Shown: one piece after another, positions 43,350 through 54,891 of the stretch | Numbering within the stretch: position 1 is the stretch's first letter | How the letters are laid out: every line of letters starts with the position of its first letter | Source of the DNA: Archegozetes longisetosus | Taxonomy: Eukaryota; Arthropoda; Arachnida; Sarcoptiformes; Trhypochthoniidae | Reading direction: 5' to 3' | Assembly: GCA_018873245.2 (NCBI GenBank) | Contig: JAEMBT020000009.1 | Span: forward strand, 15,743,794-15,807,793 | DNA: 64,000 nucleotides | Position numbers and translations under genes: made by a program | The notes under the pieces: model-generated | What the model was told of the DNA's origin: nothing | Database searches by the model: none | The model's input: only the letters and a program-made list of their open reading frames with translations

Positions 43350-46300
43350 CTACACCAGCTTTCGATTAGGATCAGTATTGAGATGATTGTTGACCGCTGG
43401 CTGAGGTCCAAAGACATCAATTGCATTGATTATCAAAAGTTCGATGGCTCTTACCTTTTGTATAATATTGAAAGTTTGTGAAGAACTAACTGATGGTTCA
43501 CTAGAAAGAAAAGCAAAATCAAAACACACAAAGCAATAATTACAGTAGTGATCACTTGCATTTGTCTAAAAATGATTGGCGAGAAAGTAATAGCAAGTGT
43601 TATAGCTGTCATGTCAGTCTCTCTTTGATGTTCACTTATTCTCTTTAAATGATGCATCAAATATGACAGACAATTGAAGTTTGTTGAAGGCAATTGATTG
43701 ACTATTTCTCGTAGTTCAAATACTATTATGATCACTCCATCTTTTGTGTATGGGATTTTTCGTGTCGGCCACTCTTTAGCTACACGGATCATTTCTGACT
43801 GAAGTTCAGGACTCATTAAAGGCTTAGGAAGCTATAGAGGAATGGAAGACGATATGAATAGAAAGATAATATCAAAAGGAAGATAATATCAAAAGGAAGA
43901 TAATATCAAAAGGAAGATAATACCAAAAGGAAGATAATATCAAAAGGAAGATAATACCAAAGGAAGACAATATCAAAAAGTTTGAAATACAAGTTAGAAA
44001 AATAGATACCTTATCCAAAAAGAATTTAAGAACATCAGCAATGTCATTATAATTGGAATCTCTTAAATCAATAAGTTGTGGGCCAGACTCAAAACTGGAA
44101 CAAATCTGTGCAACTCTATACGGATTACCAGTTGTCCTATAAATACCCTTTAACTTATTATATCCTCTTCTCTCAACTTCACTAATGCATTTTATCATTA
44201 CTTCTGGCACTCCTACACTTTCTTCTAGATCTACACCAAACACATCTATTTTTAATGGTAGTTCACTTTTTGGGCAACGAATTACAAGAAACCGAATGCA
44301 CTTTCGATGTGCTATTAAACCACACTTTGAAAGATAAATAGATATTCTGATAGAATCAATCAATTAATGCACTTATATGTGCAATAAATTTAATCATTGA
44401 TAGCAACAAGACCGTTGTTATGTCAATCTGCGTATGAATTTGTAGTCAAATTTGTTTTGATCACTATAATCAAACTCGAAAAGTTCTTAGCCTAAAGTAC
44501 TTTAAATCAAAATGACTTTTAAAATTTATAGTATAATCTTTTTTAAGATCATCGACACCTTTCATTAGTTGCTATCATATTTGAGGGCCTTTGACTAGCG
44601 GGCAATCAACAGGCACGAATATGTTCTCAACTATAATCTATTAAAATCTCCAAAAACTTCGAGATCTGAAAAGATTCTCAGTCTAATTCTAATATATAAA
44701 GAGTTCTTAGAAATTGAATCCCTAGGGGTAAGAAGCATATAAATAAAGCTAGTTTTTTCTTACAAACCAAGACTTCTGATATATCTCGGATAGATTTCTG
44801 GAGGCTAAATCCTTTTTCAGTTTACTTATATAATTGAGTATTCTATAAGTCTGTTAATATCTTCAATACTATAATCTCATGGAGAATATGCTATCACAAC
44901 ACTTCTGGCTGCTATCAATGATTATGAAGTTTATAAGTATTTAAGAAGTTAGGTTAGGTTAGGTTAGGTTGGCTTAGGTTAGGTTTTAATTGCAAGAGAG
45001 TAAATTTGTACAAATGTGAGAGAGGCACTTTGCAAGTTTTATGCTTAGCTTTATAGGTCTTTTGATGTTCAAAAGTAAAAGTGAAATTATGTCACATTAA
45101 TATATAATAATTTTTAATACACAATAAAGATTTTAATATACAAAGCAATTAATTATATATGATTTAAGGATCTTTATTACTTTTTATTTATATGATTAAA
45201 AAGTCTCAGTGCCTCCATCACATTTATACACAGATATAATATTGTTTTCAATCGAATCTTCAAATGACTATAAGAATAATTATCTTACTTGAAAGCATTT
45301 ATATCCTCTAAGGTATACAGTCTGTTGACACATTCTGCACTTCTGAAGTTTCAAAGTTAATATTCTAAGTCGTCTCAAAGCATGAGTTTCTAAAACTTTC
45401 AAGGTACTGTCACCAGAACTGATATTTCCAGTTGCAACGCTTGAACTGTCAGCAATTTTAGGTTGATTAAGATTTTATCTTCACCATTGGAGCCATAGAA
45501 GACATCATCATCTAAAGTTCCAAATTTGGAGGAGTAGCTGTCGGAGTCGCTTTCATATCTGGGTCTCGTAATATTTATTATTGGTATTTTATAATTTCTA
45601 TTTCTATCATCAGAAGAGCTCTGTCTCGTCAGCTTTGCTGAAATATTAAACATTTAAAAAGCTTTCAATTTGTAATAGTACTTAGTTTTTGAGAGTATGC
45701 TTGAAAAGCAAAATAAAGTCACTTGTAGTCATAAGTCTTAGTTTTATGTGTCAGAATGATGTACTCCTTCAATCGAATTGAGTTTGCTTTGTAGATATAG
45801 TGGAAGCTAAAACTCAACTTATTAACAATTGAAGTCATTAACTATTGATAGTATTTAATCTTCTAATTTAAAATAATCTTTTAAGATAGAATTAGTTGTA
45901 AACTATGGTCTTTATTAAGCTGAAACAAACGTTTATGCTATGTTTAACCGTAAAACTTGTATTGACAATAAAAATATTCTATTGATTTGTTGGAAAGTGG
46001 AATTTATCATCTAAATAAGAAGCTTAATGTAACTACACAGCAGTGTACGACAGCTACAATAGAGAATATGCGCACAAATTATTAAAACAATTAAATTTTA
46101 TGTTCTATGCCTACTTATCAGACTATTGTTCCAACATAATCCATAGATATGCATCCGTATATGATGAATCTACTTCACGCTCAACTGACACTCAGGCATA
46201 TTTGAGGAGCATGAAGTATTCAGAGGAGTGCTTCATTCAACCTAACCTATACTCACGCTAACCCTCAACCATCTGAATATCTAAATCATATCTCTCACAA

Positions 46301-47329
46301 CCTTCAGTTCCAGTTGATCTTCAGATAGTTGGTCCTGAAGGATTTACTGAATACATTGCTTTGGTATATGGTAGATATACTTATGGTAGAATTGATCGGC
46401 GGCACCATTCATCTCTATTGCACTAACTCTTTCAAAGTTGATTAAATCTTCAAAAATCCTAAATAACAACTAGTTCAACCAACATACGAGCTTTGATAAT
46501 ATGCAAATTAACAATAGATTTTTGAGTTATTAATCAAAACGTTAATTATTAATAGAATGAATATTTTTAAAGCTGCAGTACAGTCGTTGAATGCAATGCA
46601 TAGTAACTTAATGAATGGTAACTTGATGAATAGTAACTTTTCAAATAACGCTTTTTAGAAATATAATCAACGTATAGATTGTATTTGTGCAGAATGAACA
46701 GACAATCTCTGACAAAAATGATTTATTAATTTTAAGAGCAGGAAGATTATGTGAAATATGCATGAGTTGCATATAAAATGCTATTATGGACAAGTTTAAA
46801 ACTCAATCAAAGCTAATGAAACAAATTTGGTCAGGATTATCAAAAAGATGGAACAGCTAGAAGTGGGAATTAGATGTAAAATTAGATGATTTTCAAATTA
46901 ATAGAGAGCTGGAAAAATCTAGAATAAGCAAATAATGGCTTTCTTGCGCAGATAAACATGAGTAGGAGTAGTATGTTTGTTATTAACGTTTAGAATAATC
47001 AATATTAAGAATGGAATCGATGTCCTGGTTATTAATCAAATCATAACAATTCTTATTCTAACCAATTCATAAACTATCAGATAACAGTCAGATTTCAAAT
47101 GATTCTGTAGAGAATAACTCTATGAGTTATTTATAGCGCCTAACAAGCAATCGAAAAGTAACACAATTTGAGAAGATTTATCAAAGAATAACTTACATTC
47201 AGGTTTGCTGAATTGATCACTAGTTTCTGGGTCACTATAATATCCAGTTGTGAATTTATTATGTTGATCTAACAACGAATTAGTCTTGAATTCTCCACGT
47301 CTATTATGAAGACGCAATCTTGAAATCAT
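43350..47329 (-). CDS. C1 domain plus RhoGAP protein (ARHGAP29/45/GMIP-like)
   Basis: Exons on the minus strand: 47329-47197 (start MISRLRLHNRRGEF), 45637-45289, 44324-44010, 43831-43560, 43500-43350. Exon 2 ends with the first half of a C1 zinc finger (THALRRLRIL...CRMCQQ...GYKCFQ); exon 3 finishes it (CGLIAHRKCIRFLVIRC) and starts the GAP domain (FGVDLEE, KGIYRTTGNPYRV with the arginine finger); exon 4 has LPKPLMSPEL and TFSPIIF; exon 5 has VRAIELLIINA. About 406 residues. RhoGAPs switch off Rho GTPases. The intron between 43559 and 43501 begins GCAAGT (GC-AG class). Exon 2 needs one extra base near 45475 (AAAA run) to stay in frame: sequencing error or damage. The F-BAR domain usual for this subfamily is not found upstream. 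Confidence 0.85.
43862..43978. repeat. 18-bp tandem repeat in a RhoGAP intron
   Basis: Six or so copies of AAAGGAAGATAATATCAA inside the intron 44009-43832. On the minus strand this gives a TTT-rich tract, near the acceptor of the next exon. Confidence 0.95.
44398..44930. mobile_element. MITE family with TTGATAGCAAC ends (one or two copies)
   Basis: TTGATAGCAACAAGACC at 44398 is matched in inverse by TTAGTTGCTATCA at about 44565-44577, giving one element of about 180 bp. A second right end (GAGAATATGCTATCACAACA, then CTTCTGGCTGCTATCAA) closes at 44930. The right-hand block recurs at 48670-48722. All lie in RhoGAP intron 2. Confidence 0.55.
44949..44985. repeat. Interstitial TTAGG telomere-type repeats
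   Basis: Seven units of TTAGG, one degenerate (TTGGC). TTAGG is the standard arthropod telomere repeat. It lies in an intron of the RhoGAP gene. Confidence 0.95.
46020..46420 (+). other. Possible degenerate coding fragment, unrecognised
   Basis: Inside RhoGAP intron 1, on the opposite strand. A 72-codon frame (46043-46261: YDSYNREYAHKLLKQLNFMF) is followed after its stop by another readable piece near 46315-46405 (VDLQIVGPEGFTEYIALVYG). Residue use looks protein-like, but I cannot assign a family; it may be a transposon or endogenous-virus relic, or chance. Confidence 0.25.
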
Positions 47330-47926
47330 AGTGAAAGCTTTGATTTAAGATAATGTTATATTTACTCCAATGCACACTTTGCATATAATAAGAGTTTGCA
47401 ATAAACAACTGAAATTCATGCAAGAATTCACGCAAGAATTCATGCAAGAATAATACAAAAGTGAGATTAGAACGCAGCAACGCAACAAGATTAGACCAAC
47501 ATCAATCTACAGGTGTTTCAATCTGACTTTAGAAGCAGAACGAGTAATATAAATGTCAATTTCCGAAAAGACAGAATCGAAGCGGTAGTAGATTTGAACG
47601 TTTAAGAGGCGTAATTAGATAGTTATTTGAAAGGAAAAATATATATATGTAGAACTATATACAGTTTATAGTTAGACTATATATACTAAATACATACTGT
47701 TATGTGAAACTATACTTCAATCGATCCAAACCAAGAATAAATATACACAATCAGATATCAAACAAACGATTTGCTATTAAGATTGTTATATTCTCTTCCA
47801 TCAAACTCTTGTTTGGTAACTGTTACGCCACTGTAATTCTGCTCTACATGTGATGTGGGCGATCTTTGCTTTTAGTATTATTATCATATCGTGATAGAAT
47901 CCATCTAAACATTACTTTTATATATG

Positions 47927-47958
<32 letters not shown>

Positions 47959-48537
47959 AACAACTGATTTAATGATTTTATATAAATAAAGAAGATGTAT
48001 CGAGTTGAAGATACTTTTCGGTTACTCTTCATTTCAAATATAGAATTGATAGTAAGACGTTTGTCTATTTAATGGACTAGAGAATAGGGATTTTGAGTTG
48101 ATAAATGAGAACATAATTCAAATGTTTTTTCTATGTTCACTGTAATCTGATTACTCTTTTAATACTTTAATCATTTTAATTAATCTTATCTTTTCTAGCT
48201 TTAGTACATATCTATTTCTATGCCTACTATTATCTAGAATACATTCCTAATCATTTGATTTACTTAGGATTTTATCTGAAAATTTTATGATCACAAGAAG
48301 AGATATCTTAAGAAATTAGTTTAATCCAAAGATGAATTGAGTTAAAGTTGAGAATTTACTTCTTTATAATAACAAAATTCTTTAATCAAAAACAATATTT
48401 ATAATTCACGAATCATTTGATACTTAAACTATATCATAAAGCTATTAGTTTCGTAAGACTGATGTTTAATTAGCGCTCAACTAAAAATATTTGTAAACTC
48501 ACCAGAGACTATGCTCTATAGTTGAATACGTAATTAT

Positions 48538-48724
48538 CCGCGATAGCAACAGGTAAATTGCTGTTGCTATGCCAACCTCACTGTGGTACTATGGATTTGT
48601 TGTCAAAATTGATTTCTAATTTGCTTTGATTACTATATTGAATATTCTATAAGATTCTGAATATATTATGATCTGATGGAGAGTATGCCATCATAACAAA
48701 TCGCTTCTGGTTGCTATCAAGAAC
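48538..48724. mobile_element. MITE copy, GATAGCAAC family
   Basis: CGATAGCAACAGGTAAATTG at the left and CTTCTGGTTGCTATCAAG at the right are inverted ends; the block TCTGATGGAGAGTATGCCATC matches 44876-44897. About 187 bp, no coding content. Confidence 0.65.
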
Positions 48725-48989
48725 TATTAAGTTTTCGAGTATACTTTAGTGCTTAACTCCTAATGATAAATATTTGAACGATAGGATAACTACATAAGAT
48801 CAAATTGATTGATGTGAAAACAACTAATGTTGTCATTAATGAAAATAACTTACAATCGTATATCAACTCACTAACGATAAAGTTTTCTAATTAAATAATT
48901 TGTTATGCAGTTTATTCTAAATTAAAGGTTTAAAGATAAAACAATTTTAAATTAGATAAAACTTTTTAGATGAAATTCAAACTGAAATG

Positions 48990-49070
48990 ATGCATAGCAA
49001 CCAAAATTAATGCATAGCAACCAAAATTAATGTATAACAACCAAAATTAATGTATAACAACCAAAAGTAA
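48990..49070. repeat. 20-bp tandem repeat, four copies
   Basis: AATGCATAGCAACCAAAATT repeated with TGCATAGC changing to TGTATAAC in the last two units. Confidence 0.95.
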
Positions 49071-49402
49071 TACTTTCTTACTCTAACACTACATCAGATT
49101 CAGTTATTAATCATTTTATATTAAGAGGCAATTGCTATTAGAAATTTAGTTCTAATTCATGTCATGGCTTAAGTGCTTTTCTTATAGCTATGCATCATTT
49201 TAATGTATCACATTTTACTTTATATTAATGTTCAACTAATTAATTTAAATTTATTTAAATCCAACAATGAATCACTGCTGATAAAAACTTTTAATTTCAA
49301 ATATTACCTATTGAGCACATCCTAGCAGAATATTCTAACAGAATATTCTAACAGAATATTTTAACAAAAAATACTATTCATCTTATATTTTATTGACAAA
49401 CG

Positions 49403-50881
49403 TCACGACGTTGGGGACATAGGAACAGATTCTTCAACACGTTCATCAACAGGTTGATCTGCTTCAACATCAACCTTAGGCATATGAGATTTTTCGAGTT
49501 TGTTCAAACACTTGGGTCCCATTACTGAGATCGCGATCGCACCCAATGGAGCGGTTATTAGTATTGATAAAACAGCGATTGTCAGCACAAAAGTGGCCAA
49601 TTCCTTATTTCTTTGGTCATCTCTTTCTCGCGCAAAGTCAAGAGCTATCGGTCCGACCGCTGCCTGAACTGTGGCTTTCGGTAACCATGCCAGAGATATA
49701 AACAGCTTTTCTTTCAAATTAAGATTAGCGCCAAACACAACAAGTGCTGATGCAATCAATCGGAACACCAAACCAATCAATAGACAAATGATTGCAAATC
49801 CGATAGCGTTTCCATTCATGTCTGAGATCTTAACTTCGGCGCCAATCAACGCAAATAAAAACGGCTGAAATAAGAGCCATATAACTCTCAGATCTTCCTG
49901 AATCGGTTCATCTAATTGGTTTGATCGCCATTTGAGAGCTGCTACAAATGATAGTATGAGACACGCGAGAGCTCCGGCCCCTCCAAGATCTAAAGAAGCG
50001 CTTCCAAACAGCGCAACGATTCCTAATAGCAATAGAATAATAAGTCTCTGTTGTCTAATACCGTTCGTTGACTCATTCTTAGGCAAATCGAATTTTGATG
50101 GAATGTACCATAAAATGACTCCAACTGTTATTCCAAATATAGTTCCTATTAAAGCCTCGACCGGTCCCTTTAAAATACTCCAAACCAGTGAAGATCCAGA
50201 ATCAAATACTAATCCGAGACAGACTCCAAAGCCAGTGATCGCAAGAACATCATCAACACTGGCGGCAGCGATGACAAGAGTCGGTATTCCTTTATCAATT
50301 CCCAACTGATGTTCTTGAAGAGCTATCATTCCGGGGACGACAACAGCGGGGGAGACAGCAGCTAACACAAAGCCTAATAAAAAGCCCCACTTAAGTGGAA
50401 AATCGAGTAATAGATGAGTTGCCAACGAGACTGTCATCGCCTCTACAATACATGGTGTAAAAGAGAGTCTTAAACAAACTGCACTTAGTCTTCGTATGGC
50501 TTTAGGGTCTAAACCAAGTCCAGCGCGCAATAGAATTATCACAAGAGCTAAAGATCTTAAGATAGAAGATAGTTTTTTATCGAGATTTGTTTGAAAGGCA
50601 TTGCCGAATATGAAGCCTGCGATCAGCATTCCTAACAATGGTGGCAGACCCACCAATGATGTAATTTCTCCAAATAGATACGAAATGATGAATAAAACAA
50701 TCAAATTGAATAGAGGGCCCTGAGGCGGAACTGCAGCTTCCCCTAACACACTCCAAAGTGATCCCCATATCAATAGTGTTAATATACTATAAGACAAATA
50801 TTTTGTTATGTTCTCGTAACTCAAAATTCTTCCTCTTTCTGGCATTCTATCCTTAATTTGATTACAGTTTAGATGAATCAA
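49403..50881 (-). CDS. SLC9B: Sodium/proton antiporter, SLC9B (NHA) type
   Basis: A single-exon 492-residue membrane protein with about 12 hydrophobic segments. SLVGLPPLLGMLIAGFIFGN opens the antiporter fold, then AVSPAVVVPGMIALQE and AAASVDDVLAITGFG with the paired aspartates that carry the ion in the CPA2/NHA group, and a conserved LPKATVQAAVGPIALD near the end. The tail is acidic and probably cytosolic. Family role: electrogenic exchange of Na+ or Li+ for H+ at plasma or organelle membranes. The start used is the first ATG (50879-50881); a second methionine 12 codons on is also possible. Same strand as the neighbouring NDC80, whose 3' end lies about 0.7 kb upstream of this start. Confidence 0.93.
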   Translation of the reverse strand: MIHLNCNQIKDRMPERGRILSYENITKYLSYSILTLLIWGSLWSVLGEAAVPPQGPLFNLIVLFIISYLFGEITSLVGLPPLLGMLIAGFIFGNAFQTNLDKKLSSILRSLALVIILLRAGLGLDPKAIRRLSAVCLRLSFTPCIVEAMTVSLATHLLLDFPLKWGFLLGFVLAAVSPAVVVPGMIALQEHQLGIDKGIPTLVIAAASVDDVLAITGFGVCLGLVFDSGSSLVWSILKGPVEALIGTIFGITVGVILWYIPSKFDLPKNESTNGIRQQRLIILLLLGIVALFGSASLDLGGAGALACLILSFVAALKWRSNQLDEPIQEDLRVIWLLFQPFLFALIGAEVKISDMNGNAIGFAIICLLIGLVFRLIASALVVFGANLNLKEKLFISLAWLPKATVQAAVGPIALDFARERDDQRNKELATFVLTIAVLSILITAPLGAIAISVMGPKCLNKLEKSHMPKVDVEADQPVDERVEESVPMSPTS

Positions 50882-51620
50882 GACTTATTAAACTTCGACC
50901 CATCATCACTTTGAGTATTAAAATTACAAATTGGTCTGATATTTTGATGCCACTAGTTCTTGGCTGACATTTGCCACGTTTAGTAATAATAAACTTAGAG
51001 AGGATCGCGCAAACTCTTTATTATTATCTCATACTTTCCTACTATTATGTTAATAGACATACATTGCATGACAGTCTATGTTATACTCACGATCTATTCT
51101 TTCAAGTTCTGATGACTACAAGCTCCCAATCAAATCTCAAACTCATTAGTTGGAAATTGATAGCGATTCTGGTTTATCATAAGCATATCTCCTGTGTTAA
51201 TAACTCTTTGATATGAGTCTTTTTAGAAGCTTATTCCAATCTGTTTTCAGCTCTGATTAGTTTTTCTGTGAATTGCTTACTGAAGGGTAATGTTTTCAAG
51301 TTTATAATAGATAATTGTTGACAAAGGCATCTAAAACTGCATACACTAATCAGGAATCATATTTTGATTATTCTGCATTGCTTTTACTTTTAAAAATAAG
51401 AAAATAAGATTATAATGGACTTTATATTGCACTTGATCTGCTTTTTATTAAGAATTCAATTCTTACTCAATTATAAACTCAAATTTCAATAAATTTCAAA
51501 TTTCAATAAAAATTTCACATAATTTCTATAATATAAAATGTATTGCATCCAAAAGTCAAATCTCTTGACTAATAAAAACGGAAATCAAATGAAAAATAAA
51601 ATTAAGAATTAGATTAAGAT
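50882..51620. other. Intergenic between NDC80 3' end and SLC9B start
   Basis: AT-rich; no gene seen. Should include the SLC9B promoter. AATAAA-type signals for NDC80 on the minus strand are plausible in the A/T runs at 51480-51600 but not distinctive. Confidence 0.35.
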
Positions 51621-54264
51621 CTATTTATTATTTTGTTGATCACGTTTTGGTTTATTAGTTCGATGTTTGGTGACAACAGAACCAGATTTGGCTAAAACAC
51701 TCTTCAATCGACTATTAGTGGTCGCCTCTTCTGTTCTCAGCTCTTCTAATTTATTACTAAAACATTCTATTCCTTTCTTAGTATTATTACATATATTTCT
51801 CCAATTGTTTATAATGTTTTCTTGTTCTTTACGATACAATTTTTCTCTTTCTTCAACTCTATTACAATCGAATCGAAATAAATCGATTAGAATAATGATA
51901 AATAAATGAAGCCCTCTGTCACTCTATGCAAAACTTACTGCTTTCTTAATTCAATTAGAGCTTGCTTAACTTCTTTATGAGATCGCTTTGAATTACTTTC
52001 ATATTCATTCAGAAGTTGACGGTTTCTCTCACATTCACTTTGAAGAACAGCAATTTGCGAAACTTGTTCCTAAAAATCAATACATTAGGCCATTGAGTAA
52101 TTTATGAGAAACAATAATTCATAGATTTGTGCAGTCAGAGAGAAATTTAAATAAAATCTTTTACAAAATCCTACTTTTCGGTTATTTTCCATTTCAGCCA
52201 TTAGTGTCTGAACTTCTTTTTCACAGTTTTTCATTTGTTTCTCCTTTTCCTCAATCAATAAATTAAATTCATTTAGTTTTTGTTGTTCTGTTAAAGTTCT
52301 GCTGCCCTGTAATGAACTCAACTGCTCAACGATTGCTATTTTCAGTTCATGAACTTTAGCAGAAAATATTGCTTCCAAATCATTAACATTAGTGCCATTC
52401 GTTTCACCAACTTTCAAATCTTGCAATGAGTTCAAAATTTCCATCCATTCGTCGTTATTGAAGAGTTGTTTCAAATTTGAAGTATAATTACTAATTATCG
52501 GAGAGTTCACTAAATCGGTCATTGCGTTAATGAACGACTCCATATCGCAGTACGTCTTCTTCAGAATGTCTTCATATTTACTACACTCGAGTTTAGTAGC
52601 TCTAATGCTTTTCTTGATCTCATCAATTATCATAATTTCTTGTTTTATCTCTTCTTCCAATTGTTGTTTTCTCTCTCTCGCCAGTTCTGCCTCTTCTATT
52701 CCAAACTCCTGTTCACTCACTTGACATTTCAATAGTTTTTTCTGCTCTTCATATCTCTTAAGTGTAGCCAGTTTTTCGTTTAATTCTTTATCCAAACTCT
52801 CTAAAAGTTCTTCATTTGATTTGTTATGCGCTTGCATTTCACTTATATAGTTCTCAAAATTTTTTATATCTGATTGATATGTTTGTATAGCCGCCGGTAT
52901 GTCTTTGTTTTGTGCCATTTCGTCGTCTAATCGTTGAAGCTCTTCTTCGAGCTTTTCCTGTTCATCGATCAACTGTCCATAATCTTCTTCTGTGCCATAA
53001 GTTTTGGTCAATAGTTCTTTCAATTTACTTTCAATCTGTTCTTCAATATCTGTTCCATCAGTCACATCCGCACTCGAAAGACATAACTTAATCAATTCAT
53101 ATCTAGAATCGATTTCTCCATCAAAATTGGGATAAAACGTTCGAACGGGATCCATATGTCTGCCATACTTATGACAAAACATGAATAATTAATTTAATAT
53201 CAATTTGAGTCCAATGTAGTTATGAAATTAGAGATTAAGAATTATATACTATGGCTTACAGTGAGTGAGTCGACGAGCCATTCAAGCATTCCTAAAATAC
53301 TTCCCAACGCTCTTCCGTTTGTGAATGAAACCAAATCTGATTTTTTGATAGGAAATGGGTATTCCAATAATGCCATTAGTTTAGGAATTTCTGTGTCCAA
53401 CGGAGTGATTTTGCATCTTATGTCAAAACATAAAAACATAAACTGAAACAAAAAATTATTGAAATTTTAATTCCTCTAAAACGAGCTATCAGAAATAGTA
53501 AATTACTTCAAAAATCTTTGAAATATCTCCAACTGTTGGATGAGAATGAAGTCGTTTATTAATGGGATGTGGATAACCATTTTCTGTCAAAAACTAAATA
53601 TAGACATAAATTAAGAACTTTTGAGTTAAGTTTTAGTCATGAACAGAATCGAAACTAATCAAAAATAAATACCGCAATCAGTTTTGTTGCGCACTGTCTA
53701 TGATATGAAGCTTCAGAAAGCGGTCGATCCTCTTGAACGTGACGACTGCCACCAATACTACTTCCACGACGAGACGATTGAGCCGATGAACCAGTATTTG
53801 GTTGAAATGAAGGCCTTATTTCAAGAAATCATCAAACCGTTTGAATGGTTCACAAATTATAAATAAAATTTAAAGTAAACTGAAACATGTCTTAATTCTA
53901 AATACTTTCAGAGAAGTTTAGTTTAATACCTATATTGTTGAGGAGTTGTCCCAAAAAGTGGTCCAATCTTTGCGGTGACATTACTTTTACGAGCACTCAA
54001 AGCAAACGCTGATCGAATACCACCGAAGACAGAAACGCGACCGCCAACACCACTAACTCTGGAACCACCACTCCCGCCAAGATTTGACATAATATTACGA
54101 CTAGCTTTTCGCGAAGAAGTAGAAGAAGGAACGTTTGTTTGATTCACATCTGATGGTCGAAATGATTGGGTGTTTCGGAATTGATTAGATTTGTAAGCAC
54201 TTGGAGGACGAATGCCTGATGAATGACCTGTTCCTGTATTTAAACCTCCTATTCGTCGATCCAT
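51621..54264 (-). CDS. NDC80: Kinetochore protein NDC80/HEC1
   Basis: Seven minus-strand exons: 54264-53930, 53814-53673, 53593-53507, 53442-53260, 53167-52175, 52069-51939, 51858-51621; every junction is GT-AG and in phase, giving 702 residues. Order: basic, Ser-rich N-terminal tail (RIGGLNTGTG, SRKASRN, the target of Aurora B in this family), calponin-homology head (EDRPLSEASYHRQC, FLTENGYPHPINKRLHS, MALLEYPFPIKKS, MLEWLVDSL), then a long coiled coil. It is the microtubule-binding subunit of the Ndc80 complex, partnered with NUF2. I start at 54264 (MDRRIGG), since no in-frame ATG lies further up. Somewhat longer than human NDC80 (642). Divergently arranged with CSN7. Confidence 0.95.
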
Positions 54265-54891
54265 TTGTTTCACTATTTTCTTCTCTTACTTTGTTTTTGA
54301 ATAAAACAATTGATATGAAACTGAAAAGTAATCGAATTGTGATTTATTTACTAATTTTTATGAATTTATCAACAAAATTAATAAATGGCTTTTAATTTGA
54401 AACTTACAATTAGTTAAATCATTTAAAATAAAATCTTATGTTTCCAATGGCCATTGATTACATAGCAAAACAGTCAAATCAATTGTAATCTATTCTGATT
54501 TGGCGGCAAATCGACCAATCAGCGAACGAATAACTAGTGCGCACAAAGTACAACTATGTAAAGTTTCCCCTCATTTGTACTTTAGATACAGATTCATTGA
54601 ATTGATTGCACGTCATTTATTAGCTCTTTATAAATATAATTACGAACAAAAATTTCTTTAGACTTGGACTCGGAATAAAATAAATTAACAATAAATATAA
54701 TAAAATAAAATAAGTTTGAATTATTACTAATAATTGAGCATCAAAAACAGGTATGAATTAAATTAAATTAAAGAAAGAATTAAAAACTAAAGAAAAGAAT
54801 ATAAAAAAAAGTAAAGAAAGTAAAAGAAAGAGAAAAATATAGAATAAAGCAAAAAGTAAATAATAAAAAAAAATATATTTAAGATATAGTA
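54265..54891. promoter_or_regulatory. Shared intergenic region between NDC80 and CSN7
   Basis: 627 bp between divergent start codons. A GC-richer patch with ATTTGGCGGCAAATCGACC (about 54498-54516) contains TTTGGCGG, a good match to an E2F/DP site, which would suit a mitotic gene such as NDC80. The CSN7 side is a long A-rich purine tract (54760-54890). Shared promoter use is inference. Confidence 0.45.

Larger units (their letters stand above)
47330..49402. other. Intergenic, MITE copy and tandem repeats
   Basis: A TATATA/TG microsatellite (47928-47957), a MITE copy (48538-48724), 20-bp tandem repeats (48990-49070) and three copies of AACAGAATATTCT (49326-49368). The RhoGAP promoter should be just right of 47329. 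No further RhoGAP exon such as an F-BAR coding exon was recognised. Confidence 0.4.

Noticed and set aside
49932-50309. Plus-strand 125-codon frame
   Set aside because: Antisense shadow of the SLC9B coding sequence.
53684-53866. Plus-strand 60-codon frame with acidic, protein-like sequence
   Set aside because: It is antisense to NDC80 exon 2, which has correct splice sites and homologous sequence on the minus strand.
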